Shown in pieces: positions 24,952-32,128 of a stretch of 64,000 nt of DNA (position 1 is its first letter; the number at the start of each line of letters is the position of its first letter). This DNA is from a bacterium (GTDB lineage Bacteria > Acidobacteriota > Thermoanaerobaculia > Multivoradales > J023): positions 24,113 through 88,112 of the forward strand of contig JAAELT010000114.1 in NCBI GenBank assembly GCA_024226315.1. The letters are read 5' to 3'. Position numbers and translations under genes: made by a program. A model generated the notes under the pieces. The model searched no databases, had not been told where the DNA came from, and saw only the letters and a program-made list of their open reading frames with translations.

Positions 24952-25953
24952 CTATTCCGGCTCTTCAACCTCTTTCCTCTCAGCCACAGATTTGGGTCTC
25001 TGCCTTCGCTCCTTCTGACGGCTTCGAAACTCGTCGAAGCGGGCGTTGAGCTCAAAGGCATAAGTAACCAATGCCTCGACGAACCCCAGCGCGTCCGCGG
25101 CATCTACTTTCTCGATCGTAACCGTCAAGTCATGAGCAGCATCATTGCCAAGAAGCCTGAGCTCATCAGCCCATTCGATTAGCCGCTGGTCAATTAGTTG
25201 TCTCTCCCGAAGTTCCCTGAGCCTTGAGTTTAGGTTTCCGCGTTGAGCTCCTAGTTCGTGGCAGACAGCCTCAACGCTCTTCCGGCACATGATGGCACAC
25301 GGCTCGTAGAGCGACGCTTCGAAGGAACGCGAGGCGTTCAGAAATGCTCTAGCGACCGTCTCCGGAACTCCATTTAGATTTACTGTTTTACTCTGCGGAT
25401 ATAACACGTCGTAGTGTTCATTCGATACAAACTCGCCGCCAACCAGGTTGTAGCCGTGCTCTATCAGGTGCACACCTTCGCATCGCGGGCACTCAGCTAT
25501 ATAGAAGCTCTCACAGGAATAGTCAGCATCCGCCGGGTCGAGGTTGTAGCTTGTCATTCGCGACTTGCTATGCGTGGCGACGATTCGGGCCTCGACTTGC
25601 ACGCTGCAAGTCCCACAGAACGCACCTACCGTCTCTGGCGGTTTCCGCTTAGTCTCCTGAGCCGGAAATAGGGTCCGCCTTACATGAAGCCCGGACGGTT
25701 CAGTTCTCGCTGTCTGCCGGAGGAAAGGTGCTTCGCACTTTGGGCAAGAGGCCAGTTCATACGATACATTGCCTCGTATTCCCTCCTCGCCTTCTGGCAC
25801 GTTTGCCAATAAATCTTTAGGAACCGGAGCACTTGTGGTGGACCTGACCACTGCAGCAACTGCCGTGCCGCAATGCGGACAGTCTGCGCCGATGGTACTC
25901 TCGTCACTTGCGGTCATGTCCGATGTCCCATGGAAACCAGCGTTCTGCTGCAA
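24952..25953 (-). CDS. DUF4145 (HEPN-related) protein with zinc ribbons
   Basis: A 333-residue protein. The N-terminal half carries several CxxC pairs (CPHCGT, CPKCEA, CGTCSV, CPRCEG), likely zinc ribbons. The C-terminal half matches DUF4145: FEASLYEPCAIMCRKSVEAV, then LIDQRLIEWADELRLLGNDAAHD with the conserved R...GN.AAH motif of this HEPN-related domain. DUF4145 proteins occur alone, fused to restriction enzymes and in mobile DNA; their activity is uncertain. TTG 25953 is used because GGAGGG lies nine bases upstream; ATG 25917 is the alternative. It is the only gene of cassette A and starts 18 bases after the opening core. Confidence 0.83.
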   Translation of the reverse strand: MQQNAGFHGTSDMTASDESTIGADCPHCGTAVAAVVRSTTSAPVPKDLLANVPEGEEGIRGNVSYELASCPKCEAPFLRQTARTEPSGLHVRRTLFPAQETKRKPPETVGAFCGTCSVQVEARIVATHSKSRMTSYNLDPADADYSCESFYIAECPRCEGVHLIEHGYNLVGGEFVSNEHYDVLYPQSKTVNLNGVPETVARAFLNASRSFEASLYEPCAIMCRKSVEAVCHELGAQRGNLNSRLRELRERQLIDQRLIEWADELRLLGNDAAHDLTVTIEKVDAADALGFVEALVTYAFELNARFDEFRSRQKERRQRPKSVAERKEVEEPE

Positions 25954-25971
25954 TCTATTTGTCCCTCCGAC

Positions 25972-25993
25972 GGCGAACAGTTATGTGAGCGGC
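25972..25993 (-). other. Right half of a truncated attC or attI site
   Basis: On the minus strand: GCCGCTCAC, spacer ATAACT, core GTTCGCC (25978-25972). It resembles the second half of the attC at 23444. The matching first half is missing: the sequence runs directly into the 20-bp IS-like repeats at 25998, so the array was probably cut here. Confidence 0.6.
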
Positions 25994-25997
25994 ACGC

Positions 25998-26063
25998 GGT
26001 TTCTAAGTATGGACACCTCCGAGGTTTCCATATCTGGACACCTGGTTTCCACATCTAGACACA
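25998..26063 (-). repeat. Three 20-bp repeats, IS-end-like
   Basis: Three imperfect copies at 25998-26017, 26023-26042 and 26044-26063, best copy GGTTTCCATATCTGGACACC. On the minus strand they read TGTCCAGATATGGAAACC-like. Multiple short repeats next to TG...CA ends are known for IS21-type element termini; that comparison is inference. The third copy contains the stop codon of the next gene. Confidence 0.65.
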
Positions 26064-26435
26064 TCCGCCCACGATCCGGTGCAGCAGATCCAGACGCTCG
26101 GCGACGTCGCGCTTCAAGAACCAGACCCGCCTGACCGGGTCCCACCTGCCTCCGGCCGATTTGACCCGCCGCTGTAGATCCCGCTCCCGGAGGCCGATCC
26201 GCAGAGCCACGCTCCGGGCCGCGGCGACGGCGGAGCGGCGGCCGGCCGTTTCCGAGGCAGCGCACTCCGCCTCGCGGTCTCGTGAGCGCCGGTGGACCAC
26301 CAACTCCACCGTCTTCAAGTGCTCGCGAGTGGCTTCGTCGTAGCGATAACGGACAAATACCAGGCTCGCCCCATGCCGGGCCACCAGGTTCCTGGTCCCC
26401 TTCTGGCCCGGTTTCAGCGTTCTCAGCGTGCGCAC
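26055..26435 (-). CDS. Orphan protein often linked to mobile elements (LKPGQKGT family)
   Basis: A 126-residue basic protein. The blocks RTLKPGQKGTRNLVARHG, LVFVRYRYDEATREHLKTVELV and the C-terminal RDLQRRVKSAGGRWDPVRRVW match a widespread family of small proteins of unknown function that I recall as scattered beside insertion sequences and in accessory regions. GTG 26435 gives the conserved N-terminus; a longer frame upstream is Arg/Pro-rich and not credible. It stops inside the IS-like repeats. It may be a passenger or an accessory DNA-binding protein; no nuclease motif is visible. Confidence 0.68.
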   Translation of the reverse strand: MRTLRTLKPGQKGTRNLVARHGASLVFVRYRYDEATREHLKTVELVVHRRSRDREAECAASETAGRRSAVAAARSVALRIGLRERDLQRRVKSAGGRWDPVRRVWFLKRDVAERLDLLHRIVGGCV

Positions 26436-26776
26436 ACAACTCGTCCGAATACTAGCAGGCCGAGACAGATCCGTCGGACGGATGGCTGCCGCCGTCAACT
26501 TACGCCCTGTTTGCGGCAGCGTCAAGCCCGGGCTCGCCTGGTGCCGGCCCGATCGAGGAGGCCGGTACTCCGATCCCGATGGGCAGCGAGCTCGACGCGC
26601 CGATGCCGGCCAATGCCGAGCGGCACGCCGTCGACGTCCGCCAGGGCGCGCCGGAGGGCGATCAGGTCCGAGACCAGGAGCGCTTTCGCGGTTTCCAGTG
26701 CCTTTGGCGGTTCTTAGAGAAGATAAGCGAAGACGGTTGACAAGCAAGACTCTTTGCCAAGTACAATCGCGCCACC
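26436..26776. other. 341-base divergent gap
   Basis: Lies between the minus-strand orphan gene and the plus-strand AraC-TPR gene. Its right end carries a promoter at 26737-26767. The middle (about 26520-26700) reads on the minus strand as a short protein-like stretch (TAKALLVSDLIALRRALADV) with no start signal, perhaps a gene remnant. Otherwise I see nothing in it. Confidence 0.45.
26737..26767 (+). promoter_or_regulatory. Promoter of the AraC-TPR gene, near-leaderless
   Basis: TTGACA at 26737-26742 and TACAAT at 26762-26767 are separated by 19 bases. The GTG start follows ten bases after the -10 box, so transcription would begin at or just before the start codon. The spacer is slightly longer than ideal. 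Confidence 0.6.
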
Positions 26777-28435
26777 GTGTTCGGGGATGATCCATGTCGG
26801 GATGCGTTCAAGGCGGCGGCGGAAGCGACGCGGGCACGCATCCGGCGTGATCGCGCGCGGGCGCCGAAAGTCCTGAAGAAGGTGTTCACGGTCGTCGCCG
26901 CCAGGCTCTTCCACCCCTCGCTGAACGCGACCAGCGCGTGGAAGGCGGCCGGAGTCAGGGATCGCGCGTTGGGAGCGGTATTCAAAGCTCTCACGGAAGT
27001 CTCGCTCAGCCGCTACATCGCGGCCGCCCGGATCGAGGTCGCCCACGTCCTGATGGCGATCACCGACCTCGATCTCGCCTCGATCAGCGAGAGAGTCGGC
27101 TACACCTACTACGCGACCTTCACCGAGAACTACAGGCGCCTGAAGCGCAGGCTGCCGTCCGAGGTACCGCGTGAGCGGTTGCCGCCACCCCTGATCGATG
27201 ACGAGACGTCGCTCGAGGCCGGTCGCGGCCTGCTCGACGCCGCCGCGGTCGTGCGCTACGTGGAGGATCTGCTGCGGATCTATCCAACGGCTGCCAAACC
27301 CATCCATATCGGAGCCTGCCCCGACCCCGAGCCGCAGATCATCGTCGACGGCGCTCGCGGTGACCGGTTGGAGGCCGAAGACCTGTGGCGGAAGATCCGC
27401 GACCTGCCGTTCGCGGAGCAGTGTCGGCGGGTGCGGCGGTTTCTCTTCCGCACTACGGTGCTCTTCGACCTGCTGCGCAAGGTATCGCGCTGGGAAGGGC
27501 GCAAGAGCCGCCGGCGCGGCGTCGAGGTGGCGGAGCTGGCGCTGATCAGCCTGGAAGGCAGCGACCGGGTGTTCGGGGAGCGGATCCACGACCTGCGCGC
27601 GCTCGGCTGGGCGTGGCTCGGCAACGCGCACCGGCTGGCGCTCGATTTTTCGTCGGCAGCGGCGGCGTTCGAGCGGGCGGATCGCGAGTGGTCCACGCCC
27701 AGGCCGCAGCGCGATTTGTCGGTGTTGGCCCACATCTGCTGCCTCGAGGGGCTGCTGCGGATGATGCGGCGGGAGTACGGCGCGGCTACTGAGCTCCTGG
27801 ACCGCTCCTGCTCCCTGTTCCAGCAGTCGGATCAGGCGCGCGACGAGGCGTTGGCGCTGATCCACCGGGCGAGGATTCACATCTATACGGACGAGCCCAG
27901 CGAAGCGGTGGAAGATCTTCGAGAAGCAGCGGGCCTGATCGACGAGGATGAAGAGAGACGGCTGGCCTTCGCGATCCGAGGCAACCTGGCCAACGCCATG
28001 GCTCTAGCCGGTCAGAGCGAGAGCGCAGCGAAGGAGTTGGACCGAGCGCGGCAACTGAATCGCGCCATGGACGACCCCCTGGGAACCCCCAAACTTGACT
28101 GGATCGACGGTCTCATTGGCGAGAACCACGGCGACCTCGAGAGGGCGAAGAGCTTCTACCAAGGCGCACGCGCGGGATTTCGCGACGCAGGCGAGCCGAG
28201 ATATTTCGGTCTGGTGTCCGTCGACCTCATGATCGTCCACTCGCTGCAAGACGACTGGGAGAGAGTTGGCGTGCTGGCCGCCAAGACGCTGCCGATTCTC
28301 AGCTCACAGAGCCTCCATAGCGAGACGGTCGCGGCAGTGGGTCTCCTGGCAGAGGCTGTCGAGGTCGGAGGCCTCTCGCGTCGGCTCTTGAACGAGCTCC
28401 GGGTCGCCCTGCGACAGGATCCTCTGGCCATGTAA
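26777..28435 (+). CDS. AraC-type HTH regulator with TPR-like C-terminal region
   Basis: A 552-residue protein. Residues of about 35-125 look like an AraC/XylS DNA-binding region: ALTEVSLSRYIAAARIEVAHVLM, then DLASISERVGYTYYATFTENYRRLKRRLP. The rest, about 200-540, is helical with TPR-like repeats (LAHICCLEGLLRMMRREYGAATELL, IRGNLANAMALAGQSESAAKEL). The domain order is unusual, as AraC domains mostly sit at the C-terminus. The GTG at 26777 follows a promoter so closely that the mRNA is likely leaderless. The gene faces a possible 19-aa peptide gene downstream, which suggests a peptide-responsive role, but this is only inference. Confidence 0.8.
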   Translation: MFGDDPCRDAFKAAAEATRARIRRDRARAPKVLKKVFTVVAARLFHPSLNATSAWKAAGVRDRALGAVFKALTEVSLSRYIAAARIEVAHVLMAITDLDLASISERVGYTYYATFTENYRRLKRRLPSEVPRERLPPPLIDDETSLEAGRGLLDAAAVVRYVEDLLRIYPTAAKPIHIGACPDPEPQIIVDGARGDRLEAEDLWRKIRDLPFAEQCRRVRRFLFRTTVLFDLLRKVSRWEGRKSRRRGVEVAELALISLEGSDRVFGERIHDLRALGWAWLGNAHRLALDFSSAAAAFERADREWSTPRPQRDLSVLAHICCLEGLLRMMRREYGAATELLDRSCSLFQQSDQARDEALALIHRARIHIYTDEPSEAVEDLREAAGLIDEDEERRLAFAIRGNLANAMALAGQSESAAKELDRARQLNRAMDDPLGTPKLDWIDGLIGENHGDLERAKSFYQGARAGFRDAGEPRYFGLVSVDLMIVHSLQDDWERVGVLAAKTLPILSSQSLHSETVAAVGLLAEAVEVGGLSRRLLNELRVALRQDPLAM

Positions 28436-28442
28436 CCCGAGG

Positions 28443-28470
28443 CGGGGGCCGGCTGAGAGCCCTGCCCCCG
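28443..28470 (+). terminator. Hairpin after the AraC-TPR gene
   Basis: A 7-bp stem, CGGGGGC with GCCCCCG, and a 14-base loop starts eight bases after the stop. It could end transcription from both convergent sides. No T-tract. Confidence 0.5.
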
Positions 28471-28488
28471 TCCCGAGTCGGGTCTCAA

Positions 28489-28548
28489 CTAGCCACTAGG
28501 GTCGATGGTGGCAGGAACCCCAGCGCGGACGGCTGTCTTGCTCTTCAC
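28489..28548 (-). CDS. Possible 19-aa peptide gene
   Basis: A very short frame, (M)KSKTAVRAGVPATIDPSG, begins with GTG at 28548 behind an excellent ribosome-binding site (AAGGAG, six-base spacing). It runs convergent to the AraC-TPR regulator and ends 54 bases from it. The basic start and the TAVRAG and DPSG elements do not identify a family for me. A chance frame is possible at this size; the strong ribosome-binding site is the main support. It could be a signal or modified peptide. Confidence 0.35.
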   Translation of the reverse strand: MKSKTAVRAGVPATIDPSG

Positions 28549-28786
28549 GGCTCTCTCCTTTTCGGTTTCGCACTCGGTGCGGTGGACGATCTGGCCTCGC
28601 AGAGCTGCGTGGCGAGACGGCCGGCACGTTGCCAGTCGTTCACCCACTCTACCGGCCGAGATCCAGGCGTTTCCCTGACAAATCCCAAATTGAAAAAGCC
28701 GGGACATATGGCATGTTCCGGGGCGCGGGAATTCAGAGGAGGGAGACCGATCAGAGAAACGAGGCGCTCCTGGAGCCGGAACACCG

Positions 28787-28975
28787 ATGCGAACCGTTGA
28801 AAGAGACCTCGACCGAGCTGCGGGCGACGCGGCGGCCGGTGGCGCGATGCTCGATGGCCTGCGCCGCACGCGAGTCCTGCTCGATGCCGTAGTGACCGTG
28901 CTCACGCGGAAGGGCCTCATCACCACCCAGGACCTCGACGCCGCCACCAAGAGGTTCAGACAGACCCAGCAGTGA
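28787..28975 (+). CDS. Possible small helical protein (62 aa)
   Basis: A 62-residue frame, MRTVERDLDRAAGDAAAGG followed by LDGLRRTRVLLDAVVTVLTRKGLITTQDLDAATKRF. The two amphipathic helices and the KGLIT-x-DLDAA segment look protein-like. It has no good ribosome-binding site and no recognised family. It lies in a variable region between repeats. Confidence 0.35.
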   Translation: MRTVERDLDRAAGDAAAGGAMLDGLRRTRVLLDAVVTVLTRKGLITTQDLDAATKRFRQTQQ

Positions 28976-29005
28976 CGATGAGCCTGCCCGACCAGATGTG
29001 ACTTC

Positions 29006-29093
29006 CGGCCGCCCGCGCGAGCGGGGAGTGGTGAATCGCTGTGAGTAGCTTCCCTCCTTCCTCGTTCCTCGGAACAGCTCGCGCGGGCGGCCG
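29006..29093. repeat. Perfect 17-bp inverted repeat with 54-base spacer
   Basis: CGGCCGCCCGCGCGAGC at 29006-29022 is exactly complementary to GCTCGCGCGGGCGGCCG at 29077-29093. The spacer contains GGGGAG and CTTCCC, which could extend the fold. It could be a structured RNA, a terminator or a small transposon relic. Confidence 0.7.
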
Positions 29094-29177
29094 TTCGATC
29101 TCCGCGCAAGGCGACGCATCTCATCTAGGTTCCGCCCACGTCGGTCACCCGGACAGTGCGGTTCTGAGGCCTTGGAC

Positions 29178-29345
29178 CTCTCCGGGCCGCCCGTCGGGGT
29201 CTGGGGCGTTTTCATAGAGCTCTCCGGGCCGCCGGTCGGGGTCTGGGGCATTTTCATAGACCTCTCCGGGCCGCCCGTCGGGGTCTGGGGCATTTTCATA
29301 GAGCTCTCCGGGCCGGTGTTCGGGGTCTGGGGCATTTTCATAGAC
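29178..29345 (-). repeat. 42-bp minisatellite, four units, each with SD-ATG
   Basis: Four head-to-tail units at 29178, 29220, 29262 and 29304; units 1-3 are nearly identical. On the minus strand three of the units would encode the 14-residue MKMPQTPTGGPERS or a close form, and the fourth (29178-29219) has only minor changes. Each junction reads GGAGAG, four to five bases, then ATG, so each unit contains its own ribosome-binding site and start codon. Confidence 0.85.
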
Positions 29346-29467
29346 CCCCCCCCGAAATCCGTCCGATTCTGGGAATCTTGAGCAATTCGACCCCGCCGCC
29401 TCCAATTCCCCCGCTGCGTGGAGCAAAGGCGTCGCACCCTCGCCTCGGGCGGTCGCAACTTCTCTCG

Positions 29468-30625
29468 ATGTCGGGCTCGACGGTAGTATCAGCGGCAGTG
29501 GCCAGCAAACCAAACACTGGGATTCCCCAGGCTGCTGCCGGCGGGGCACCCGCACCCGCCGCTCCGGCAGAGCCGCAGGGCGAGATCCTGCTCTATCGCA
29601 CGGAAGACGGCCGTACCCGGGTCGAATGCCGCTTTGCCGACGAGTCGCTGTGGCTCAGCCAGGCGCTGATCGCCGAGCTGTTCCAGAAGGACGTCCGGAC
29701 GATCAACGAGCACCTGAAAAACCTCTATCGCGAATGCGAGCTCGATACGGAGGGAACTATCCGGAAATTCCGGATAGTTCGCACGGAGGGAACACGCCAG
29801 GTCGTGCGCCAGATCGAGCACTACAACCTCGACGCCATCCTCGCCGTCGGCTACCGGGTGCGCTCCCCCCGCGGCACCCAGTTCCGCCGGTGGGCCACCG
29901 AGCGGCTGCGGGAGTACCTGGTGAAGGGCTTTACCATGGACGACGAGCGGCTCAAGCGGCCGCCCGCTCCTGGCCTTGGCGTGCCCGACTACTTCGACGA
30001 GCTGCTCGAGCGCATCCGCGACATCCGCGCCAGCGAGGCGCGGATGTACCTGCGGGTGCGCGAGATCTTCGCCCTGGCCGCCGACTACGACCCGTCGGAC
30101 AAGGACACCACCACCTTCTTCCAGATCATGCAGAACAAGCTCCACTACGCCGCCACCGGCAGGACCGCCGCCGAGTTGGTCGCCGAGCGCGCCGACCATG
30201 CGCGGCCCAACATGGGGCTCACCAGCTGGAAGGGCGGCCGAGTGGCCAAGAACGACGTTCGGATCGCCAAGAACTACCTGGCCGCTGACGAGATCAGCGA
30301 GCTCAACCGCATCGTCGTGATGTGGCTCGACTTCGCCGAAGACCAGGCCCGGCGCCGCAAGCAAGTGTTCCTGAAGGACTGGCAGACCAGGCTCGACGAG
30401 TTCCTGCGCTTCAACGAGCGCGACGTCCTCGGCGGTGCCGGCAAGGTGAGCCATCAGGAGGCGATGGACCGGGCAGAGGCCGAGTACGAGCGTTTCGCGG
30501 CCCGCCGGCGGGTGCTGCTGGAAGCCCAGGGCGAACGCGACGGTGTGGCGGCGCTGGAAGCAGCGTCGAAACGGTTGGAAGGGGGGGAGAAGCAGCCTGG
30601 CCGCGAGCGGAGGAAGGGCGAATGA
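29468..30625 (+). CDS. rhuM: RhuM family protein
   Basis: A 385-residue protein of the RhuM (virulence_RhuM) family, named from a Salmonella pathogenicity island; biochemical function unknown. Family blocks are VECRFADESLWLSQALIAELFQ, VRTINEHLKNLYRECEL, AVGYRVRSPRGTQFRRWAT and the C-terminal FFQIMQNKLHYAATGRTAAEL with RVAKNDVRIAKNYL. ATG 29468 is preferred over a TTG at 29378, which has no ribosome-binding site. The gene contains a perfect 27-base palindrome at 29754-29780. RhuM genes are typical of accessory DNA and often sit near restriction systems; none is seen here. Confidence 0.85.
   Translation: MSGSTVVSAAVASKPNTGIPQAAAGGAPAPAAPAEPQGEILLYRTEDGRTRVECRFADESLWLSQALIAELFQKDVRTINEHLKNLYRECELDTEGTIRKFRIVRTEGTRQVVRQIEHYNLDAILAVGYRVRSPRGTQFRRWATERLREYLVKGFTMDDERLKRPPAPGLGVPDYFDELLERIRDIRASEARMYLRVREIFALAADYDPSDKDTTTFFQIMQNKLHYAATGRTAAELVAERADHARPNMGLTSWKGGRVAKNDVRIAKNYLAADEISELNRIVVMWLDFAEDQARRRKQVFLKDWQTRLDEFLRFNERDVLGGAGKVSHQEAMDRAEAEYERFAARRRVLLEAQGERDGVAALEAASKRLEGGEKQPGRERRKGE
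29754..29780 (+). repeat. Perfect 27-base palindrome inside rhuM
   Basis: GAACTATCCGGAA, one central base, TTCCGGATAGTTC. It is in frame and encodes part of the segment GTIRKFRIVR. The mRNA could form a strong 13-bp hairpin with almost no loop, or the DNA could form a cruciform or protein-binding site. Confidence 0.85.
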
Positions 30626-30654
30626 AGCTCCAGTTCGAGCCCGGCTTCCGTGAT

Positions 30655-32061
30655 CTACCGCCTGCCGAGCGGCGGGTACGTCGCCGGCGGGCGGTCGAAG
30701 TCGATCTGCTCGACGTCGGTCCAGGGCACGTACTCGGGGCGCTCACGGCCGTCGACGAAGATCAGCATGCCTGCGTTGCCCTCGCCGAGGTCGCCGGTGA
30801 GCTCGAGCTGTAGCTCCTCGCCGTCCTGGAGGGTCACCCTGGCGCGCTGGGCGCCGCGCTCCTCGCTTCCGGGGAGCACGACCGAGGCGATCAGGCCGAA
30901 TGGGATGGTGTAGTCCACGCCCTGGGACGGGGCGTCGAGCGTCTCGGTCGTCTCGCTCTCGTCGAGGTCGTAGATCAGCCGGCCGGCGAGGCGTTGGCCG
31001 GCGCGGGTGGTGACGCTGCCGGTGAGCGGGCTGCCCGGCGGGAAGTCATCGTAGGCGGGGCCTGAGCCGGCCGCGCTTGTGCCGGCCGCGCTGAAGTCGA
31101 CGCGCTCGAAGGCGTCCCAGGAGATCAGCACCCGGCCGTAGCGCTGGTCGTCGACGTAGATCCCGCGGTTGCCGTCGCCGACTTCGCTGGTGCTGGAGAG
31201 CACGATCTCGCGACCGCCCAGGAGCGTCACCAGGGAGCTGTCGCGCGAGCGGCGCGCGATGGAGCGGATGGTGTCGAAACGCAGGCCGAGCTTGCCGTCG
31301 GCAGTGTGGCCGTCGAGCTCGTCGGCGCCGACGCACTCCTCCCGGTTCCACTGGAGGAAGCCGGTGAAGTCGCCCTGCCGCGTGCGCACCGTGCCGTGCA
31401 GCCGGTCGGGGGCGGATACCGCCCCCTTGGGGGGAGTGAGGGGGGGTAACACTGGCCGGGCGGTGGGAAGGAGCTCGATGGTGCGGATCCGCCGCTCGTC
31501 GAGGTCCACGACGCCGCGCCTGCCGTCCCATACTCGCACGCCGTCGGCGAAGTCGTCGGCGGCGAAGCGATCGAGGTGGAACACGGTCCCGCTCTTGAGA
31601 GTCACCCGCAGGTCGCGGCCGCGTGCCTCGATGCGCCCGATGTCGCCGAACCGCGCCATGAAAGGCCGGCCGAGATCGACCTGGCGCTCTCGTTGGGCGA
31701 TCTCGAGCCCGAAGATCGCGATCGAGCGGCGCTCTTTCAGCCGCTCGGGTGGCACGTGGGCGACCCAGGGGTTCTCGTCCTTGAAGCCGTTGAAGTAGTC
31801 GCCCCAGAACGCCTCCTCGCCGCGCCCCCAGCGCAGCCGCCCCTCGTAGGCGGCGCCGTCACGGGTGGTGATACGGCCGTAGAGGAAGCCCCGCTGGGCC
31901 TCTGTCGCCGCCTCCGTCGCCCTCGCCTCTGTCTCCACCACCGGCGCGGTCGAGGGAGGCGACTCCGAGACGCTCGCGTCGATCGGCTCGCTCTGCCGCG
32001 ATCCGAGAACGACAAGCACGGCGAGCAGTGCCACCGCGACGAGGATCAGCGCTGTTCTCAT
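30655..32061 (-). CDS. Membrane-anchored protein of unknown function
   Basis: A 468-residue protein with one N-terminal anchor (MRTALILVAVALLAVLVVLGS) and a soluble, beta-rich body. At least three similar segments start with a turn like GRITTRDGAAYEGRLRWGR, GTVRTRQGDFTGFLQWNRE and GSVTTRAGQRLAGRLIYDLDE, so the body is a set of diverged repeats of about 110-130 residues. Each repeat ends in a stretch with VTL-x-GGREIVLSS or VTLQDGEELQLE. Probably extracytoplasmic. I do not recognise the family. ATG 32061 places the anchor at the extreme N-terminus; the longer frame upstream enters the inverted repeat. Confidence 0.75.
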   Translation of the reverse strand: MRTALILVAVALLAVLVVLGSRQSEPIDASVSESPPSTAPVVETEARATEAATEAQRGFLYGRITTRDGAAYEGRLRWGRGEEAFWGDYFNGFKDENPWVAHVPPERLKERRSIAIFGLEIAQRERQVDLGRPFMARFGDIGRIEARGRDLRVTLKSGTVFHLDRFAADDFADGVRVWDGRRGVVDLDERRIRTIELLPTARPVLPPLTPPKGAVSAPDRLHGTVRTRQGDFTGFLQWNREECVGADELDGHTADGKLGLRFDTIRSIARRSRDSSLVTLLGGREIVLSSTSEVGDGNRGIYVDDQRYGRVLISWDAFERVDFSAAGTSAAGSGPAYDDFPPGSPLTGSVTTRAGQRLAGRLIYDLDESETTETLDAPSQGVDYTIPFGLIASVVLPGSEERGAQRARVTLQDGEELQLELTGDLGEGNAGMLIFVDGRERPEYVPWTDVEQIDFDRPPATYPPLGRR

Positions 32062-32128
32062 GTCGATGATGATCGCCGCCGACTGTGGCCGTTGTGAGGC
32101 GGCATAGGGTCGCTGAGATGGCATCCTT

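Larger units (their letters stand above)
28976..29467. other. Repeat-rich non-coding stretch
   Basis: About 490 bases with no gene I can support. It holds a 17-bp perfect inverted repeat (29006-29093), the four-unit 42-bp minisatellite (29178-29345) and a run of C after it. Frames crossing the minisatellite are open in more than one phase because the period is a multiple of three. Confidence 0.6.

Noticed and set aside
21084..25993. CRISPR array
   Set aside because: The regular repeats are tandem without unique spacers of constant length, and no cas gene is present.
26055..26795. Longer 246-codon form of the LKPGQKGT gene
   Set aside because: The first half is Arg/Pro-rich and unlike a protein; the conserved family start fits GTG 26435.
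28751..29458. Minus frame of 235 codons through the second minisatellite
   Set aside because: Two minus frames are equally open across the repeat and the non-repeat parts look random; I cannot support a full protein.
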